A stretch of 64,000 nucleotides of DNA from Euleptes europaea (GCF_029931775.1 NC_079312.1:133409872-133473871); one strand, 5' to 3'. Counted from the first letter of the stretch, positions 10,749 through 22,327 are shown. A program made the numbers and translations. Notes: generated by a model from the sequence alone, not told the origin.

Positions 10749-11886
10749 AATGTAGACAACCAAAGCCTGCGGTCAACTGATTAAGACTTGTATGATGAAG
10801 TGTGTGCAAACTGAAATGGTGACTGTAGGTTTTAATTTGTACACTGATTCCTTTTTTTCTTCTTCATCTTTGGTCAAGCACAAACCCATGATACAAATTT
10901 TGGAAAACAGAATCTACATATCTTCAATGTATATATTTTTCAGATCTGCTTGATTACTGTGCATTATAACCTACTGTAGGAGACTGCAATTTACCTGTAC
11001 TTTTTAAATCTCTGCTTTGAATTGGTTCTTCTACACCTAAATGATTTGCCTCTTGCTTTCCTACTATTTTAATAAACTGACCGCACATTGTATAACTTAC
11101 TGTGTAGAAATAACATGATACGTTAAAATAATTGCATAACTATAAACCTGATTCTTTTTTTATTCTCAACATATTTTTATGTTCACAAATGGTTTCCTAG
11201 ACCATAATAAAGCACAGCAGCAGCATTGCTTATATCACACAAAAACATTTAAATACTAAAAAGATTTTTGAAAAGGTCACAATTTTTATATGGCCACCGT
11301 TTTAGAATCTGTGAATTTGCCATGACAGCTTCACATCAAAATATATAACTATCATTTTGCAAAAGGAGTCCACAATTTGTAGTTTTATCTTGTTTTATCT
11401 GGCTAAGGGCCGTAAATATATATATATATTTGTAGTTTTATCAGTGACCTCAGTTAACACCTCAGATATTTAGCAAGGCAACCGAGGCTGCGTTCAGGGG
11501 TTACATTTAACTATGGTGAAGGCAAAACGTTCGTAAACTGGGCTGAGCTCTCATGTGCCTTACTCCTCTTCCCTCCCTTGTGCCCAGAAACTGCTAGTTA
11601 AACGTGAGCTCTGGTTACCAAAACACAGGTGCAGAGTTTGGGTTAGCCCCCCCGCCACTATCCAGGATTCTAAACCAGTATTTAATCTAAGCTTGGACTT
11701 CTTGATAGGGGGGTGGGGAGAACAGACAGACAATTTCCAGTCAACCTATGTGCCTTCATTTATTGCCTACCGGAATTAGTTTTTAACCAAAAATTTAAAT
11801 GCAAGGAAAGAAAGGGAAGGCGTGAAACAAGCAGGAGCCTGGAAACAAGCTGGGTTCCTGCACATTTCTTTTTCCTAACCGTGGTT
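9111..11886. other. repeat-poor stretch, no gene established
   Basis: Apart from a TG microsatellite there is no element of any family seen elsewhere, which is unusual for this window. A pyrimidine tract plus AG at 9256 and a GT donor at 9305 frame a 48-base exon-like segment (9257-9304) that is open in one frame. No flanking exon with matching phase was found. Confidence 0.4.
10705..10747 (+). repeat. (TG)n microsatellite
   Basis: About 21 uninterrupted GT units. The minus-strand frame over it, with a run of His-Thr, is an artefact. Confidence 0.95.
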
Positions 11887-12092
11887 TAGGGTTGCCAACC
11901 TCCAGGCACTAGCTGGAGATCTCCTGCTATTACATCTGATCTCCAGCTGATATAGATCAGTTCACCTGGAGAAAATGGCCGCTTTGGCAATTGGACTCTA
12001 TGGCATAGAAGTCCCGCCCCTCTCTAAACCCCACCCTCCTCAGTCTCCACCCCAAAAACCTCCCACCGGTGTTGAAGAGGGACCTGGCAACT
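11887..12092 (+). mobile_element. hAT-type MITE, GGTTGCC family, subfamily A
   Basis: The left end TAGGGTTGCC is intact; the right end has lost a few bases after GGCAAC. The flanks share gtggtt, the remains of a target duplication. Confidence 0.75.
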
Positions 12093-12894
12093 GTGGTTAA
12101 ATGTGATATCTGAATGCAACCTTGTCTTTCATGATCCAAAACTGAATTTTCTGTGCAACTGCATTCACCTTTTTGTAGGCAAATGGACATTTCTTGACAT
12201 TAACTGCCTAACCACACTTGAAATTATCCTCAGGTGTACTGACAGCTACCCATGTTTGTGCAAACTCATCTCCATTTCATCCCTCCTCTTCAAATGTATT
12301 TCCTCTCCATTCTCATGTTCCCCTTGTTAGTATGATTGTCTGTATACATGTGTGGCACTTGTATTCCTCCAGCTCACTAAGATAGCAGCACAGCATGTTG
12401 ACTATAGGTTACGTTTACACTGGTCAGTCTATGTTTTGTTGTCCACCATGTTTGCATTCACAAGGGGAATCAAAAGGAGGGGCCACGTACCAGTATCTTT
12501 ATGTTTGGCATGTGGAGAAAAAGCAAAAATCCTGTTATCTAATATATATAATAAGAGTACAAATAATAGCTCTGTATAAAAACATGGTGTTTAATAATAA
12601 GAAATGTTAGTTATGAGGTAAATAGCTGGCGAGTTTGCTTCTGTGAGGAAGGTTAAGCTACACAGGTTGTAGGCCTCTGGCCAGCCTGGTAAGCCTGTGA
12701 ATCTGAGGGCTCATTATTATTGTTACCAAGGGGCTGATTGTCTCTGAAGCTTTTTGTGAGTCTTTTTCATATTTATATAGGACAGAAAGATTAAAAAACG
12801 CATAACTTCTGATTGGTCCCATTTATGATTGGTCAGTTAGTGGATGATTAGGCACTTCCACTGTTTAGTAAACCCCATGAAATGAGGGGTTAGA
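12093..12894. other. unassigned stretch
   Basis: No repeat or exon was recognised. Two overlapping frames of 71-75 codons at 12352-12610 have no family resemblance. Confidence 0.45.
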
Positions 12895-13848
12895 ACAGTT
12901 AGAACTGAATATGGAGAAACGGCATGGTTTCCAATTGGCAAAGGTTTTAGACAAGAATATATTTTATCTCCCTATCTCTTCAATCTGTATGCAGAACATA
13001 TAATTAGGAAAGCTGGATTAGATTTAGATGAAGGTGGAGTGAAAATTGGAGGGAGGAACATTAATAATTTGAGATATGCTGGTGACACTATGTTATTGGC
13101 AGAAAATATTGAAGATTTGAAACGACTACTGCTGAAAGTTAAAAGAGAAAGTGCCAAAGCAGGACTACAGCTGAACATCAAGAAAACAAAAGTAATGACT
13201 ACAGGAGAATTACACAACTTTAAGGTTGACAGTGAGGAAATTGAAATAGTTGAAGACTTTCTTTCCTTGGCTCCATCATCAACCAAAAGGGAGACTGCAG
13301 CCTAGAAATCGAAGGAGATTGAGACTGGGAAGGGCAGCCATGAAGGAGCTAGAAAAGATTTTGAAGTGTAAGGATGTGTCACTGGCCACCAAGACTAGAT
13401 TAATTCATGCCATCGTATTTCCTATTAATATGTATGGGTGTGAAAGCTGGACAGTGAAGAAAGCTGATAGGAAGAAAATAGATTCCTTTGAAATGTGGTG
13501 TTGGAGGAGAGTGGTACAGATACCGTGGACTGCCAAAAAAACAAATCAGTGGGTTATAGATCAAATCAAGCCTGAACTGAACCTAGAAGCTAAAATGACT
13601 AAACTGAGGCTATCGTATTTTGGTCACATCATGAGACAAGTCACTGGAAAAGACAGTCATGCTGGGAAAAGTTGAGGGCAGCAGGAAAAGAGGAAGACCC
13701 AACAAGAAATGGACTGACTCAATAAAGGAAGCCACAGCCTTCAATTTGCAAGATCTGAGCAAGGCTGTCAAAGATAGGACATTTTGGAGGACTTTCATTC
13801 ATAGGGTCGCCATGAGTTGGAAGCGACTTGACGGCACTTAACACACAC
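12895..13848 (+). mobile_element. Bov-B (RTE clade) LINE, 3' end
   Basis: The translation carries the end of the RT domain (SPYLFNLYAEHIIRKAGL, GGRNINNLRYAGDTMLL) and the RTE/Bov-B C-terminal region (MYGCESWTVKKADRKKIDSF, WCWRRVVQIPWTAKK, SYFGHIMRQ, RGRPNKKW). The catalytic YADD reads YAGD and the frame is shifted at least twice, so the copy is dead. It ends with gggtcgccatgagttggaag, gcgacttgacggcactt and a short ACACAC tail. The same 3' tail is found on the 5S-derived SINEs in this window. It is heavily 5'-truncated. Confidence 0.9.
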
Positions 13849-14064
13849 ACAAATAAAAAAGAGAGTTTTACCTTTAAGGGTAAATAGTGGCAGTAGAAAA
13901 CAAGGTAATAGATCACAATAGTGAGGCCCCAGTCTCCTGTTAGTGGAAGAATGGCTAAAAGGGGTAGTAAAATTAAAGCCAATACCCTCGCTGTTGCTAC
14001 ATAACTTGTACCTTGCAGGGGTGGTTAATGGATTTTTTTTTTTGCAGTGGGTGACAGATGCACA
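13849..14064. other. gap between the LINE end and the likely CANT1 3' end
   Basis: No feature recognised. A T-run at about 14031-14043 lies just beyond the putative cleavage site. Confidence 0.4.
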
Positions 14065-16679
14065 GATACAAACCTAAGCACAATCTTTTATTTGAATGCT
14101 TAAACATACAAGCTCAGGTTAAAAATAGTCAAAATGAGCAATTGGCAATTACGATTCAACTCAAACTCACCACCATGGACATTTTTAATGATGCCACCTT
14201 GTGGCCACATGGTAACAGCAAAAGTAACAAACCCCTTATGTTAAAGGAGATCAGGAGCATGGTCAAAACTGCGAGGAATCAGGCAACAGCAATCCAGGTT
14301 ATAAAAGCCCCAGGCTGGAGCTCAAAAAAACCCAGAATATGACGATAACTGCACAAACAAAAGGTACATGTGGGCCAAGGAAAAGTTACAGGATAATGTC
14401 ATGTCTGGTTACTTCCTTTAGGATCCTGATGGGCCAGTGCAAAAGGGACGATCTGAAGAAGTAATCATCCACATTCTTTCAGAACTGGAATTGACGAAAA
14501 GATCAAGTTACAGCTGCGGGAGCAGGTTCCTGTTCTTTAGAAGAAGGGAAAGCAAACTCTGTAGCTGAGGCAGGGTACGTACAAGGTGTGTGTGGGGGGG
14601 CTTATCGCAGCTTAGTGCTTTTTTCTTGTTTTTCCTCCTTTACTGATACGCTCTTGAAGAACTATTGACAAGGAGCTGTCTACAGAACACAGGCCTAGCT
14701 TCACAGGGATCTTTTGCAGAGCTCCAGCAGATCTTGATCCTTGAGGATGCAGATTAGCTCATCTTTTCATCAATCTGAGCAAAATGATAAAGGAGTTACT
14801 GGTTGTTTCCCCCCTGTCCTTTCAAGCGTATGCTCATGTTAGTGATTGTGAGAACCAAACCACAAAACCTAAGCAACAAGTACAAGAGTGAGATCATGGA
14901 TAAATGGTACTCAGTGCCACTCTGGCTGTGCCTTCCAAACTGACATCTGACATGCAGGCAGTAGCTACTCTGGGGTCACTTTTGCCAGCTTAGGTTACAG
15001 TCGAACTGCAGCAACAGCAGTCGATCCTTTACCGTTTTACTGACATGATAACATTCTCCATCCAGAACAAAAGGTGGTTATTAAATTTTGAATGCCAACC
15101 TCATTTATTTTTATTCTGAATTCAGGTTTATACTTTACAACATCATCTGAATTTTATTAATATTTAACAGTAAAAAAGAGCAGAATACATTTGATCTGAC
15201 TTGACATAACTTATGTAAACACTGCGGCACCCCCCGCCCATCTGCAGGAAATGCTGAAGGAGCTGAGAAACAACCATTGAACTGTGCAAGAACCAAGCAT
15301 TGCCATTTAACTTTCTGAACACCATCCCCTAATTGATTCAGCAGCCAGGTACAGGTAAACCAAAAGTACAAGGTGAGAACATTTAAAGAGCACTGATAAA
15401 ACCATGTATTAGAACATACTTCTAGAGAATAAAGGCCCAGGTTTCAGTCATGTATATTATGGTGTAAACTAAAAGTACTTTTGGGATATCCTATCGCCTA
15501 AATTCCTCCAAGTGTCCTCATAAGACCTATACACACACATACAAAAGTCTACCTGTCAGGAACTTTTATGTAAAGTTATGACTTGTGGCCCAAATGAAAA
15601 GTCATTAGACCAACCAATTCATAGGCTCTTGGACTCGGAAAAGCCATCGATAATTGATTGGGAGAAGTACACACCGTGCCAGGACTGCTGTCAAGGCCCC
15701 TGCCCCGGAAAAAGGGGTCCCAGAGCCCTTCCCATTGCACAAGGACACCAAGGAACACACATATCCAACAAATTCATTCCATTTATTCTAACTGCAATAC
15801 TCTTATAGAATTTTGGCTTCCTGACCCTGAATCCTACCCTACCCATCCCCTTTTAAAACTATAAAAAAGGACCATGATAATGGAGAATAGACCTCTCTAA
15901 TAACAACCCCCAAACAACCGAGGATGGATTGTTCCTACACATATCTTCTGAAATGTTTAGGGTCATTGAGCCGACTCTAATAGATGGCTTATGGCATTCT
16001 GGGTACTACATGCAGTATTCTAGAATACCATGCCCCAATATTAAAATTGGCACAGAGTGCCTCAGGGATCCCTTTGCCTCAAACCAACACACTCTAGCTC
16101 CAAACACGCCAACACCGTTATGCTGTTATCCACTCCCTACTGTTCCCAAATCAGAAGCCCAGCCGCAACACAGAGAAGCACCTATCCAATCAATATCGGC
16201 AACTGTGGGATGGGGTGGGGAGGATGAAGGAAGTAACTGGATAATCTCAGCAACCGGATAACCACCTTGCTGAAGAATCAGGTGCCAAAACCTCCCCTTC
16301 CCAGCAAAGGCACATGTGAATCATAGTAAATAAAGTTGAGGGAGATGGAGTGGGGTAGGAAGAACATTTAGCCCGTTCCTCTTCACATATGTCTAGTTGA
16401 GTAAAGCGTGGAGACAGATGGAAACTAGACAAATCCCCTGTAGGATGCCATGAAGCAGAGAAAAGCAAACTGCAGAGACCCCGCCCAGCTTACACCACCA
16501 GGGGTCAGCACAGAAACAGCCATGCTGCAGGCACAGTACGAAAGTCGCTTTTATGGTGGTGAAAACTGTGCCACTTCTCATTCCCATCATGCTCAGCAAT
16601 TAGAGGAAAATGCCCAAGGGAGACCCCCACCCCACTCCCCTAGTCCATTTGTCCTATCTCAAAATGTCCGTCTTCTCAA
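14065..16679 (-). other. CANT1: putative CANT1 3' untranslated region
   Basis: This 2.6-kb stretch directly downstream of the CANT1 stop contains none of the repeat families that fill the rest of the window, which fits an exon. Minus-strand AATAAA signals lie at 15787-15782 and 14092-14087. The distal one is followed by a GT-rich segment and is the better candidate for the transcript end. No poly-A evidence is available, so the 3' boundary is inferred. The small frames inside (for example 15929-16261, plus strand) are antisense and unsupported. Confidence 0.5.
14087..14092 (-). promoter_or_regulatory. CANT1: candidate CANT1 polyadenylation signal
   Basis: AATAAA on the minus strand, followed within 10-30 bases by TTAGGTTTGTATCTGTG, a GT-rich downstream element. 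An alternative AATAAA lies at 15787-15782. Confidence 0.45.
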
Positions 16680-17050
16680 CTAAATAAACTCAATGCCCTC
16701 ATATTTGACAGAACCAATGCGGGTCTCAGGCAGTAGGGAACGCCCATCCAGGGTGAAGGCCGTGATGTAGGTCGCCACGCGTCCAGCATCTTCCTCAGAC
16801 TTCAACGCCACAATGATCTGGTCATCAGTGCCAGGAACAAACTTGAAGGAGGAGAAGCCGTGGGTGGGAGTGATATCACCAATATGGCTCACAGTGATAT
16901 CGGCAAAGTTTGGTGTGGAACTAAGAAGTAAATTGGTGCCACGGCGTTCATCCTCCTGTTCGTTGTAACGTTTATGACTAGCCCGGCGAGGCAGAAAGAA
17001 CCAGCGCTGGAGTGTTTCGCTCCATGAGGCAGACTCATGGATCAAGTAAC
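16680..17050 (-). CDS. CANT1: CANT1 last coding exon (residues 281-403)
   Basis: The exon begins after a clear acceptor (tctctcccag, AG at 17052-17051), completes Gly281 and ends at a TAG (16682-16680). It encodes the C-terminal part of the five-bladed-propeller apyrase domain. Segments such as [34 protein letters not shown] and the C-terminus [10 protein letters not shown] are nearly identical to mammalian CANT1 as I recall it. The splice phase matches the preceding exon (codon split 1+2). It is intact, with no internal stop. Confidence 0.97.
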
Positions 17051-17446
17051 CTGGGAGAGATGGAATGAAAATGGACATTGGTGAGCATGGGGCCAGGGAT
17101 AAAAGCAGTGAAGTCGCAGAAGCCCTGAACACCATGGGAAATATTCGTAGCAAGAGTTAGGAAGTGGCCAGAGCAAACAAAGAACTGGGAATCGATGGCA
17201 GATAGAACTACTGCGTTGGTCTTGGCAAAGCTGCGCAAGAATAAAGAAACAATTCCTTACCCACCCCCAAGCTCTGCTGTGTCCTGAGTTCTCAAATTCC
17301 ACACCCTCCTTGCCTTCCTTTCTTCTACTGCACCAGTCCAGGCCTCATTAAAAACATAAAATCTCAAAAACTCCTACATCTTGGAAGCAGATGTAAAGAG
17401 ATGCCAACACGCTCACTTTGAAATCCAAGAATCCGCCCATGCTTAC

Positions 17447-17650
17447 CTGGGGGTTTGATCCCTGCTGCCGCCCTGAGTGCGTTGTAATTGGCCACCCAGC
17501 TCTCATGAGCCACGTCCCCTTTGTAGCCGATGACTTTCACCCATTCGGGATTCTGGTTGAGCACCTCCCCTGTGGCTGTTGTCCAATCTTTGCCCAGGCC
17601 TCCCACGTACAGGTGTTCATCCTTCACTGCCAGCCATTCCGCCTTAAAAC
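17447..17650 (-). CDS. CANT1: CANT1 middle coding exon (residues 213-281)
   Basis: A 204-base exon bounded by acceptor ttttgccag (AG at 17652-17651) and donor gtaagc (GT at 17446-17445). It keeps phase 1 on both sides, so it adds exactly 68 codons. It encodes propeller segments with [20 protein letters not shown], a WTTATGEV loop and [14 protein letters not shown], all characteristic of the calcium-dependent apyrase family. The intron to the last exon is 396 bp; the upstream intron is 1.7 kb and full of SINE and MITE insertions. Confidence 0.97.
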
Positions 17651-17920
17651 CTGGCAAAACAGGGCATAGTTCAGGGCAAGGAAGACAGGAAGTGCAACAC
17701 TCTTGAAAGTGACATTTCCTGTCAAAGTATGCACCATGGCCAAAGCCTGCCTCAACTCTTTCATATGAAGGAGTGCTTCATGTGTGCCTTGGAGGGGGAG
17801 GGGTGAGGTGGCAGGGAATATAACCTGGCAGCAACCTCTGGGTGACTTGATACCACCTGACTGAGATGACTCAACTAGGCCTGGCTGCTTGCTACTGTTC
17901 AACAGCAGCCACCCTATAAA

Positions 17921-18352
17921 AACCAGTGTAGTGTAGCAGTTACAGCTTCAGAGCTGAATCTGAGACCCAGGTTCGAATCCCCATCTTCCTGTGGAACTCA
18001 CTGGGTGATTTTGTGTGTGTGTGTAAAGTACCTTCAAGTCGCAGCAGACTTATGGCGACCCCTTTTGGGGTTTTCAAGGCAAGAGACTAACAGAGGTGGT
18101 TTGCAAGTGCCTTCCTCTGCACAGCAACCCTGGTATTCCTTGGTGGTCTCCCATCCAAATACTAACCAGGGCCGAACCTGCTTAGCTTCTAAGATCTGAC
18201 GAGATCAGGCTAGCCTGAGCCATCCAGGTCAGGGCGGGTGATTTTAGACCAGTCATATATGTTCAGCCTAACCTATCTCATAGGGTTGTTATGCAGATAA
18301 AAAGGAGGAGGGGAGACGAATTAAGCTGTTTTGGTCCCCACTTTACAGTAGT
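17921..18352 (+). mobile_element. CORE-SINE (MIR-like) split by a 5S-derived SINE
   Basis: The tRNA-like head and B-box-like segment run to 18012. The core resumes at 18246 (agaccagtcatatatgttca, catagggttgttatgcagat). The interruption is a 5S SINE flanked by a 10-bp duplication, which gives the relative age. It lies inside a CANT1 intron. Confidence 0.85.
18013..18235 (-). mobile_element. 5S-rRNA-derived SINE
   Basis: The minus strand reads the 5S promoter region (gatctcgtcagatcttagaa, aagctaagcagg, ggatgggagaccaccaagga), then a linker and the Bov-B-like tail. A perfect duplication gggtgatttt flanks it (18003-18012 and 18236-18245). It is inserted in a MIR-like SINE within a CANT1 intron. 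Confidence 0.93.
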
Positions 18353-18444
18353 TTTCCAAGGTAGAGGCTTTGGGGGGGGGGGAGAGAGAAAGCTTAAGAC
18401 AGAGGGGCAGATAAAGGTAGGTTGGCTGTCAGGTGGGAAGGAGA

Positions 18445-18781
18445 TAGGGTTGCCAACTCCAGGTTGGGAAATTCCTGGATGTTTAAGGAGTGGAGCCTGG
18501 GGAGGGTGGGACTTGAGGAGGGGAAGGACCTCAGAAGGGTATAATGCCATACTTTTCCATCCAAAGCAGCCATTTCCTCCAGAGGAACTAGCCAACCTCC
18601 AGGTGAGGGCTGAAGATCACCCAGAATCACGACTGATCTCCAGATGACAGAGATCAGTTCACCTGGAGAAAAAGACTGCTTTGGAGGGTGAACTCGACAC
18701 ATCATACCTTGCTGAGCTTGCTTCCCACCCCAAACCTCACCCTCTCAAGGCTCCACCCCCAACCTAGACCTGGCAACCCTA
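18445..18781. mobile_element. hAT-type MITE, GGTTGCC family, longer subfamily B
   Basis: Ends TAGGGTTGCC and GGCAACCCTA. At 337 bp it is longer than subfamily A and contains both a ggaaattcctggatg-type block and the palindromic ctccag core. The target duplication is not clear. Located in a CANT1 intron. Confidence 0.75.
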
Positions 18782-19029
18782 AGGGGAACCGATCTATGTA
18801 GTTGGGAGATCAGTTGTGATTCCAGGAGAGCTGCTGCCACCACTGATGTTGTGTGTGGGTGTGGGTGTGTGAAGCAGCTGGGCAGCTGGGGAATGGGAGG
18901 CAGAGAGTGATGGGGGCAGAAAGACAAAGTGACAGGCATGAAGGAGGGAGAGAGTAAGAACAGGGGTAGCAGTGGGGAGAAAGAGTGAGACACAGAGAAG
19001 TAGGGGGAGAGGGGAGGAAGCAAAGTGGG

Positions 19030-19260
19030 AGAACATAAGAAAGGCCCTGCTGGATCAGACCGAGGCCCATCAAGTCCAGCAGTCTGTTCACACAGTGGCC
19101 AACCAGGTGCCTCTAGGAAGCCCACAAACAAGACCAATGCAGCAGCACCATCCTGCCTGTGTTCCACAGCATCTAATATATTCAGCATGCTCCTCTGATC
19201 CTGGAGAGAATAGGGAGGAATGGGATAGCTGCTCCTCCCTCAAGTTTTGTGTAGGTCCCC
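19030..19260 (+). mobile_element. dispersed repeat, probably a CR1-type LINE 3' end
   Basis: The opening gaacataagaaaggccctgc, then ggatcagaccgaggcccatc and cacagtggccaaccaggtgc, is a repeat I recall as widespread in reptile genomes and usually classed with CR1-like LINE tails. No coding part is present. Family call from memory only. Confidence 0.45.
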
Positions 19261-19371
19261 ACTTGTCTATTATATTTGCTGAATGCCAAAAGATTTGAGG
19301 TGGCCATAGCTGAAATAAAACTGGGACCTAGTCTGTCTGTTAAGGCAATCCCCAACACAAAAACTGCTCAC

Positions 19372-20008
19372 CCTTGCCGACGCTGCCATCTCCATCTGAC
19401 AAGATCACCCAAGGAACCACCTTGGTGCCATCGATTTGGTACACAACTCCCGTGCGATCGTCGACAGCATAGAGCTTGCCATTAAAGACTACCAGTTCAG
19501 ACAGCTCCATGCCACGCCCCTTCTCAGCCAGGTGAGACTCCAACACGTGGTCATTGGCATCCCACTCAAGAGAGACACGGTCCCCACTGGCTGACAGTGT
19601 CAGGTAACCCTTTTTCAAGTAGCTGAACCAGGTATGCTCACTGGAGGCCTTGGAGTTTGTGTCCAGGTCAGCAATGAGTCCAATGCGATACCGCACCCCT
19701 TCAGGGATCTGTTGGGCTGGTGACAGAGGGTACGTGTCATTGTATCGTTCGCTGGGCAGCCCACTGAGCCGCCAGTTGTGGGCATTGGCGGGCACTGGCC
19801 GGCTTACTGAGGGTGTACGCTGGAAGCAGAGCAGCAGCAGCACAAGGGCCAAGGCCAGAGAGGTTGCCACAATGGCCTTCCAGCGCAGGCGGAAGCGGGG
19901 GTCAGCTGCCTTGGTCATGGACGCCAGCACTGGGAGGCTGCCCACACTAATTCGCAAGGGACTCAGAGACTCATCCCATTGAAGGCGTGGGCGAAGTGGG
20001 ACGGGCAT
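19372..20008 (-). CDS. CANT1: CANT1 first coding exon: calcium-activated nucleotidase 1
   Basis: CANT1 is a Golgi/ER type II membrane enzyme of the calcium-dependent apyrase family. It hydrolyses UDP and other nucleoside diphosphates made during glycosylation and is needed for proteoglycan synthesis; human loss causes Desbuquois dysplasia. This exon starts at the ATG at 20008 ([14 protein letters not shown]), matching the mammalian start. Residues 1-43 are cytosolic, 44-62 form a strongly hydrophobic membrane segment, and the lumenal part follows with a glycosylation site at Asn90 (NDT). Conserved blocks include [43 protein letters not shown] and WVILSDGDG. The exon opens at 20029 after acceptor ttccccag, with 21 untranslated bases, and ends at donor gtgagc (GT at 19371-19370) after 212 codons plus one base. 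The three coding exons sum to 403 codons plus stop; human CANT1 has about 401. No defect is visible. Confidence 0.97.
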
Positions 20009-20029
20009 GAGCCTGAGGTTCCTGGGAAC

Positions 20030-21414
20030 CTGGGGAAGGAAAAAAACAGGGTCAGTAGGGACAAGTTGAGAAGTGCAGGAGGCTGAGGGATACCTCTCAA
20101 GATGGGGGTAGGACAAGCAGCAGAGATACGATCCCTGATGCTTGTTCATGTCAGTAGTAGAAGGAAGATGCTAATTAAAAAGGGAAAGGAATCAAGAACA
20201 GACATTGGCTGCTGCAGCAGCAGGGGAGAAAGCCAGGCAACTGGGCCAGGCATTCTGCGGTGGAACAGGCAATGAGGAAAAGCAGGCTGAGGTCTGTCCA
20301 AGCAAAAGGTTTAGAAGGATTCCTGCTGGGGGAAACTGGCTTCCCACTGCACAAGAGAAGTGGGTGCTCAAAACCTAAGGCCATCAAATGGTTGAAATGT
20401 TTCTGTTGATTAGCCGTTCCCTTTTTAACTGATTAAGTTAAAATGCCAAAAACTCAATATAGAAGCCTCTATACTGATCATTCACTTGGAAGAGCATCTT
20501 TAATACTTAAATAAACAAGAGTCTTGTGAGATCTTAAAGACTAACAAGACTTTATCCCAGCATAAGCATTTGCTGCAACAGACCAACACAGCTACTGCCC
20601 TTGATTTAATACTTAAGACAGCAGAAGCAAATTTAACAAGGGTGATCGTAACATACCATCCCACAAATAAATCGAGTAGAGCTTTGGCCGATTAATCCAC
20701 TAATTAACTTGATGAAAGTTTCAACCCCAAACAAAAAACTGCAGGAAGGAAGTTACAGAAGGAATCTGAGATAGTGCGTGCAGAGGTTAGCCTTCCTTTA
20801 CAAGTCTAAAAGCACAATCTGGGAGTCCTGGGTTGCAGCCAATCCCCTAGACCCAACTTCTCTCTCAAGCAGAGTTGTCTGTAACCCAAACCCCCTCCTG
20901 CCAGCATTCTTGTTCCTCAGGAACAAGAACTCAGGAATCTGTACCTCTCACCCGCTGATAAGGATCCTCAGACCTACAGTGATTCTCCCATCTCAGAAAA
21001 CTGGCTGTTTACATGATCTTGGCAGCAATTATGCTGGGCTTCCTGCCCTTCTAGCATTGCTTGACAGTTCCCAGTTCATATCTTGCTGGCACTTCTGGGA
21101 ACATGCCACGCCTGTGGACTGTGACAGGTGGCAAAACTCAGCTCCTCCCCAAGCGGAAACCAGGAAATGCAGCGACTGCCACTAGGTCAAAGAGATCCTT
21201 CCCTTGCCCAACCTGTTCTGCTTAAAGATACAACAAACCTTCCTTCCTGTTCTGGTTCAGGAGCCAGTTTGATACAGCCTGGAAGAGTGTGCAAGAACGT
21301 CAGTGTTTCCATAACCCCTACGGCGATAGCTTTCCCAATTCTCTCTCTATACCATGCCTGCATCGGCTACACAATCAGTGTGGCTCCAAAATAGAAAGTA
21401 GCTATTTATTGGAA
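20030..21414 (-). other. CANT1: CANT1 first intron, 3' part
   Basis: Probable intron between the non-coding first exon and the start-codon exon. Bases about 20510-20612 hold a fragment of the dispersed repeat that forms the array at 23.3-24.5 kb (cttaaagactaacaag). Nothing else was recognised. Confidence 0.5.
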
Positions 21415-21636
21415 GCCCTGACCTGGATAGCACCAGGCTAGCCTGATCTCGTCAGATCTCAGAAGCTAAGCAGGGTCAGCCCTGGTTAGTATTTGGATGG
21501 GAGACCACCAAGGAATACCAGGGTTGCTGTGCAGAGGAAGGCACTTGCAAACCACCTCTGTTAGTCTCTTGCCATGAAAACCCCAAAAGGGGTCGCCATA
21601 AGTCGGATGCGACTTGACGGCACTTTACACACACAC
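21415..21636 (+). mobile_element. 5S-rRNA-derived SINE, complete
   Basis: 5S-like head, linker with aggaaggcac, and Bov-B-like tail ending in TTTACACACACAC. Flanked by a perfect 11-bp duplication atttattggaa (21404-21414 and 21637-21647). It lies in CANT1 intron 1, antisense to the gene. Confidence 0.95.
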
Positions 21637-21716
21637 ATTTATTGGAAAACGTCTTGCATGTAAATGGTTGGTCTTACATTCACATCCTGTCATGGGAACT
21701 ATCATTTATTTAGAAA

Positions 21717-21930
21717 ACAGTGTGTCAGAGACTATGATCTGGAAGACCAAGGTTCGAATCCCCACTCTTCCATGGAAGCTTGCTGTGTGGCCTTGGGTTA
21801 GTCAAATGCTCTCTCTAATGTACCCCATGGAGTTCCTGTGAGGAGAAAATGGAGGAGAGGAAAATTGCTTAAGCCATTTTGAGTGCCCATTGTGGAGAAA
21901 GGTGGGGATATAAATAAAGCAAATAAACCG
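21717..21930 (+). mobile_element. CORE-SINE (MIR-like)
   Basis: It has a B-box-like segment ggttcgaatcc, the core gtggccttgggttagtcaa and an A/T-rich end (ataaataaagcaaataaa). The tRNA-like head is partly decayed. Confidence 0.7.
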
Positions 21931-22118
21931 CTCCAGAAAACCTGCGTTGGGGCCACAGATGTTTAAATTCCTAGGCCAATTTCTACAGGGCCCTCGCCTG
22001 CTGCTGGCCTTAGCTGAGAAAGGCCATCTGCTGGGGCTTGCCAAAAGACAAAAAAACACTTTGCACTGTCCTCCATTAAGCACTGTCAATATGCCTGATG
22101 ATGACTAAGAATTGCACA

Positions 22119-22327
22119 GGCCTTGACCTGGATGGTCCATGCTAGCCTGATTTAATCAGGTTATCGGGAGCCAAACCCTGGTTAGTACTTGGATGGGAGA
22201 CCATCAAGGAAGTCCAGATTTGCTACGCGGAGGCAGGCAACGGCAAACCACCTCTGAACGTCTTTTGACTTGGAAAGCCCCATGAGGGATCGCCATGGAT
22301 CAGCTGTGACTTGACGGCACTTTTCAG
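22119..22327 (+). mobile_element. 5S-rRNA-derived SINE, diverged
   Basis: The order of blocks is the same as in the complete copies (gctagcctgat, ggttagtacttggatgggag, gtgacttgacggcactt), with many substitutions. No target duplication was found, so it is probably older. Confidence 0.8.

Noticed and set aside
15929-16261. 110-codon plus-strand frame
   Set aside because: Antisense to the putative CANT1 3' UTR, no recognisable motif or splice context.
18013-18235. 5S rRNA gene on first sight
   Set aside because: The 5S similarity covers only the promoter part, is fused to a Bov-B-type tail and has target duplications, so it is a SINE. The same holds for the other seven copies.
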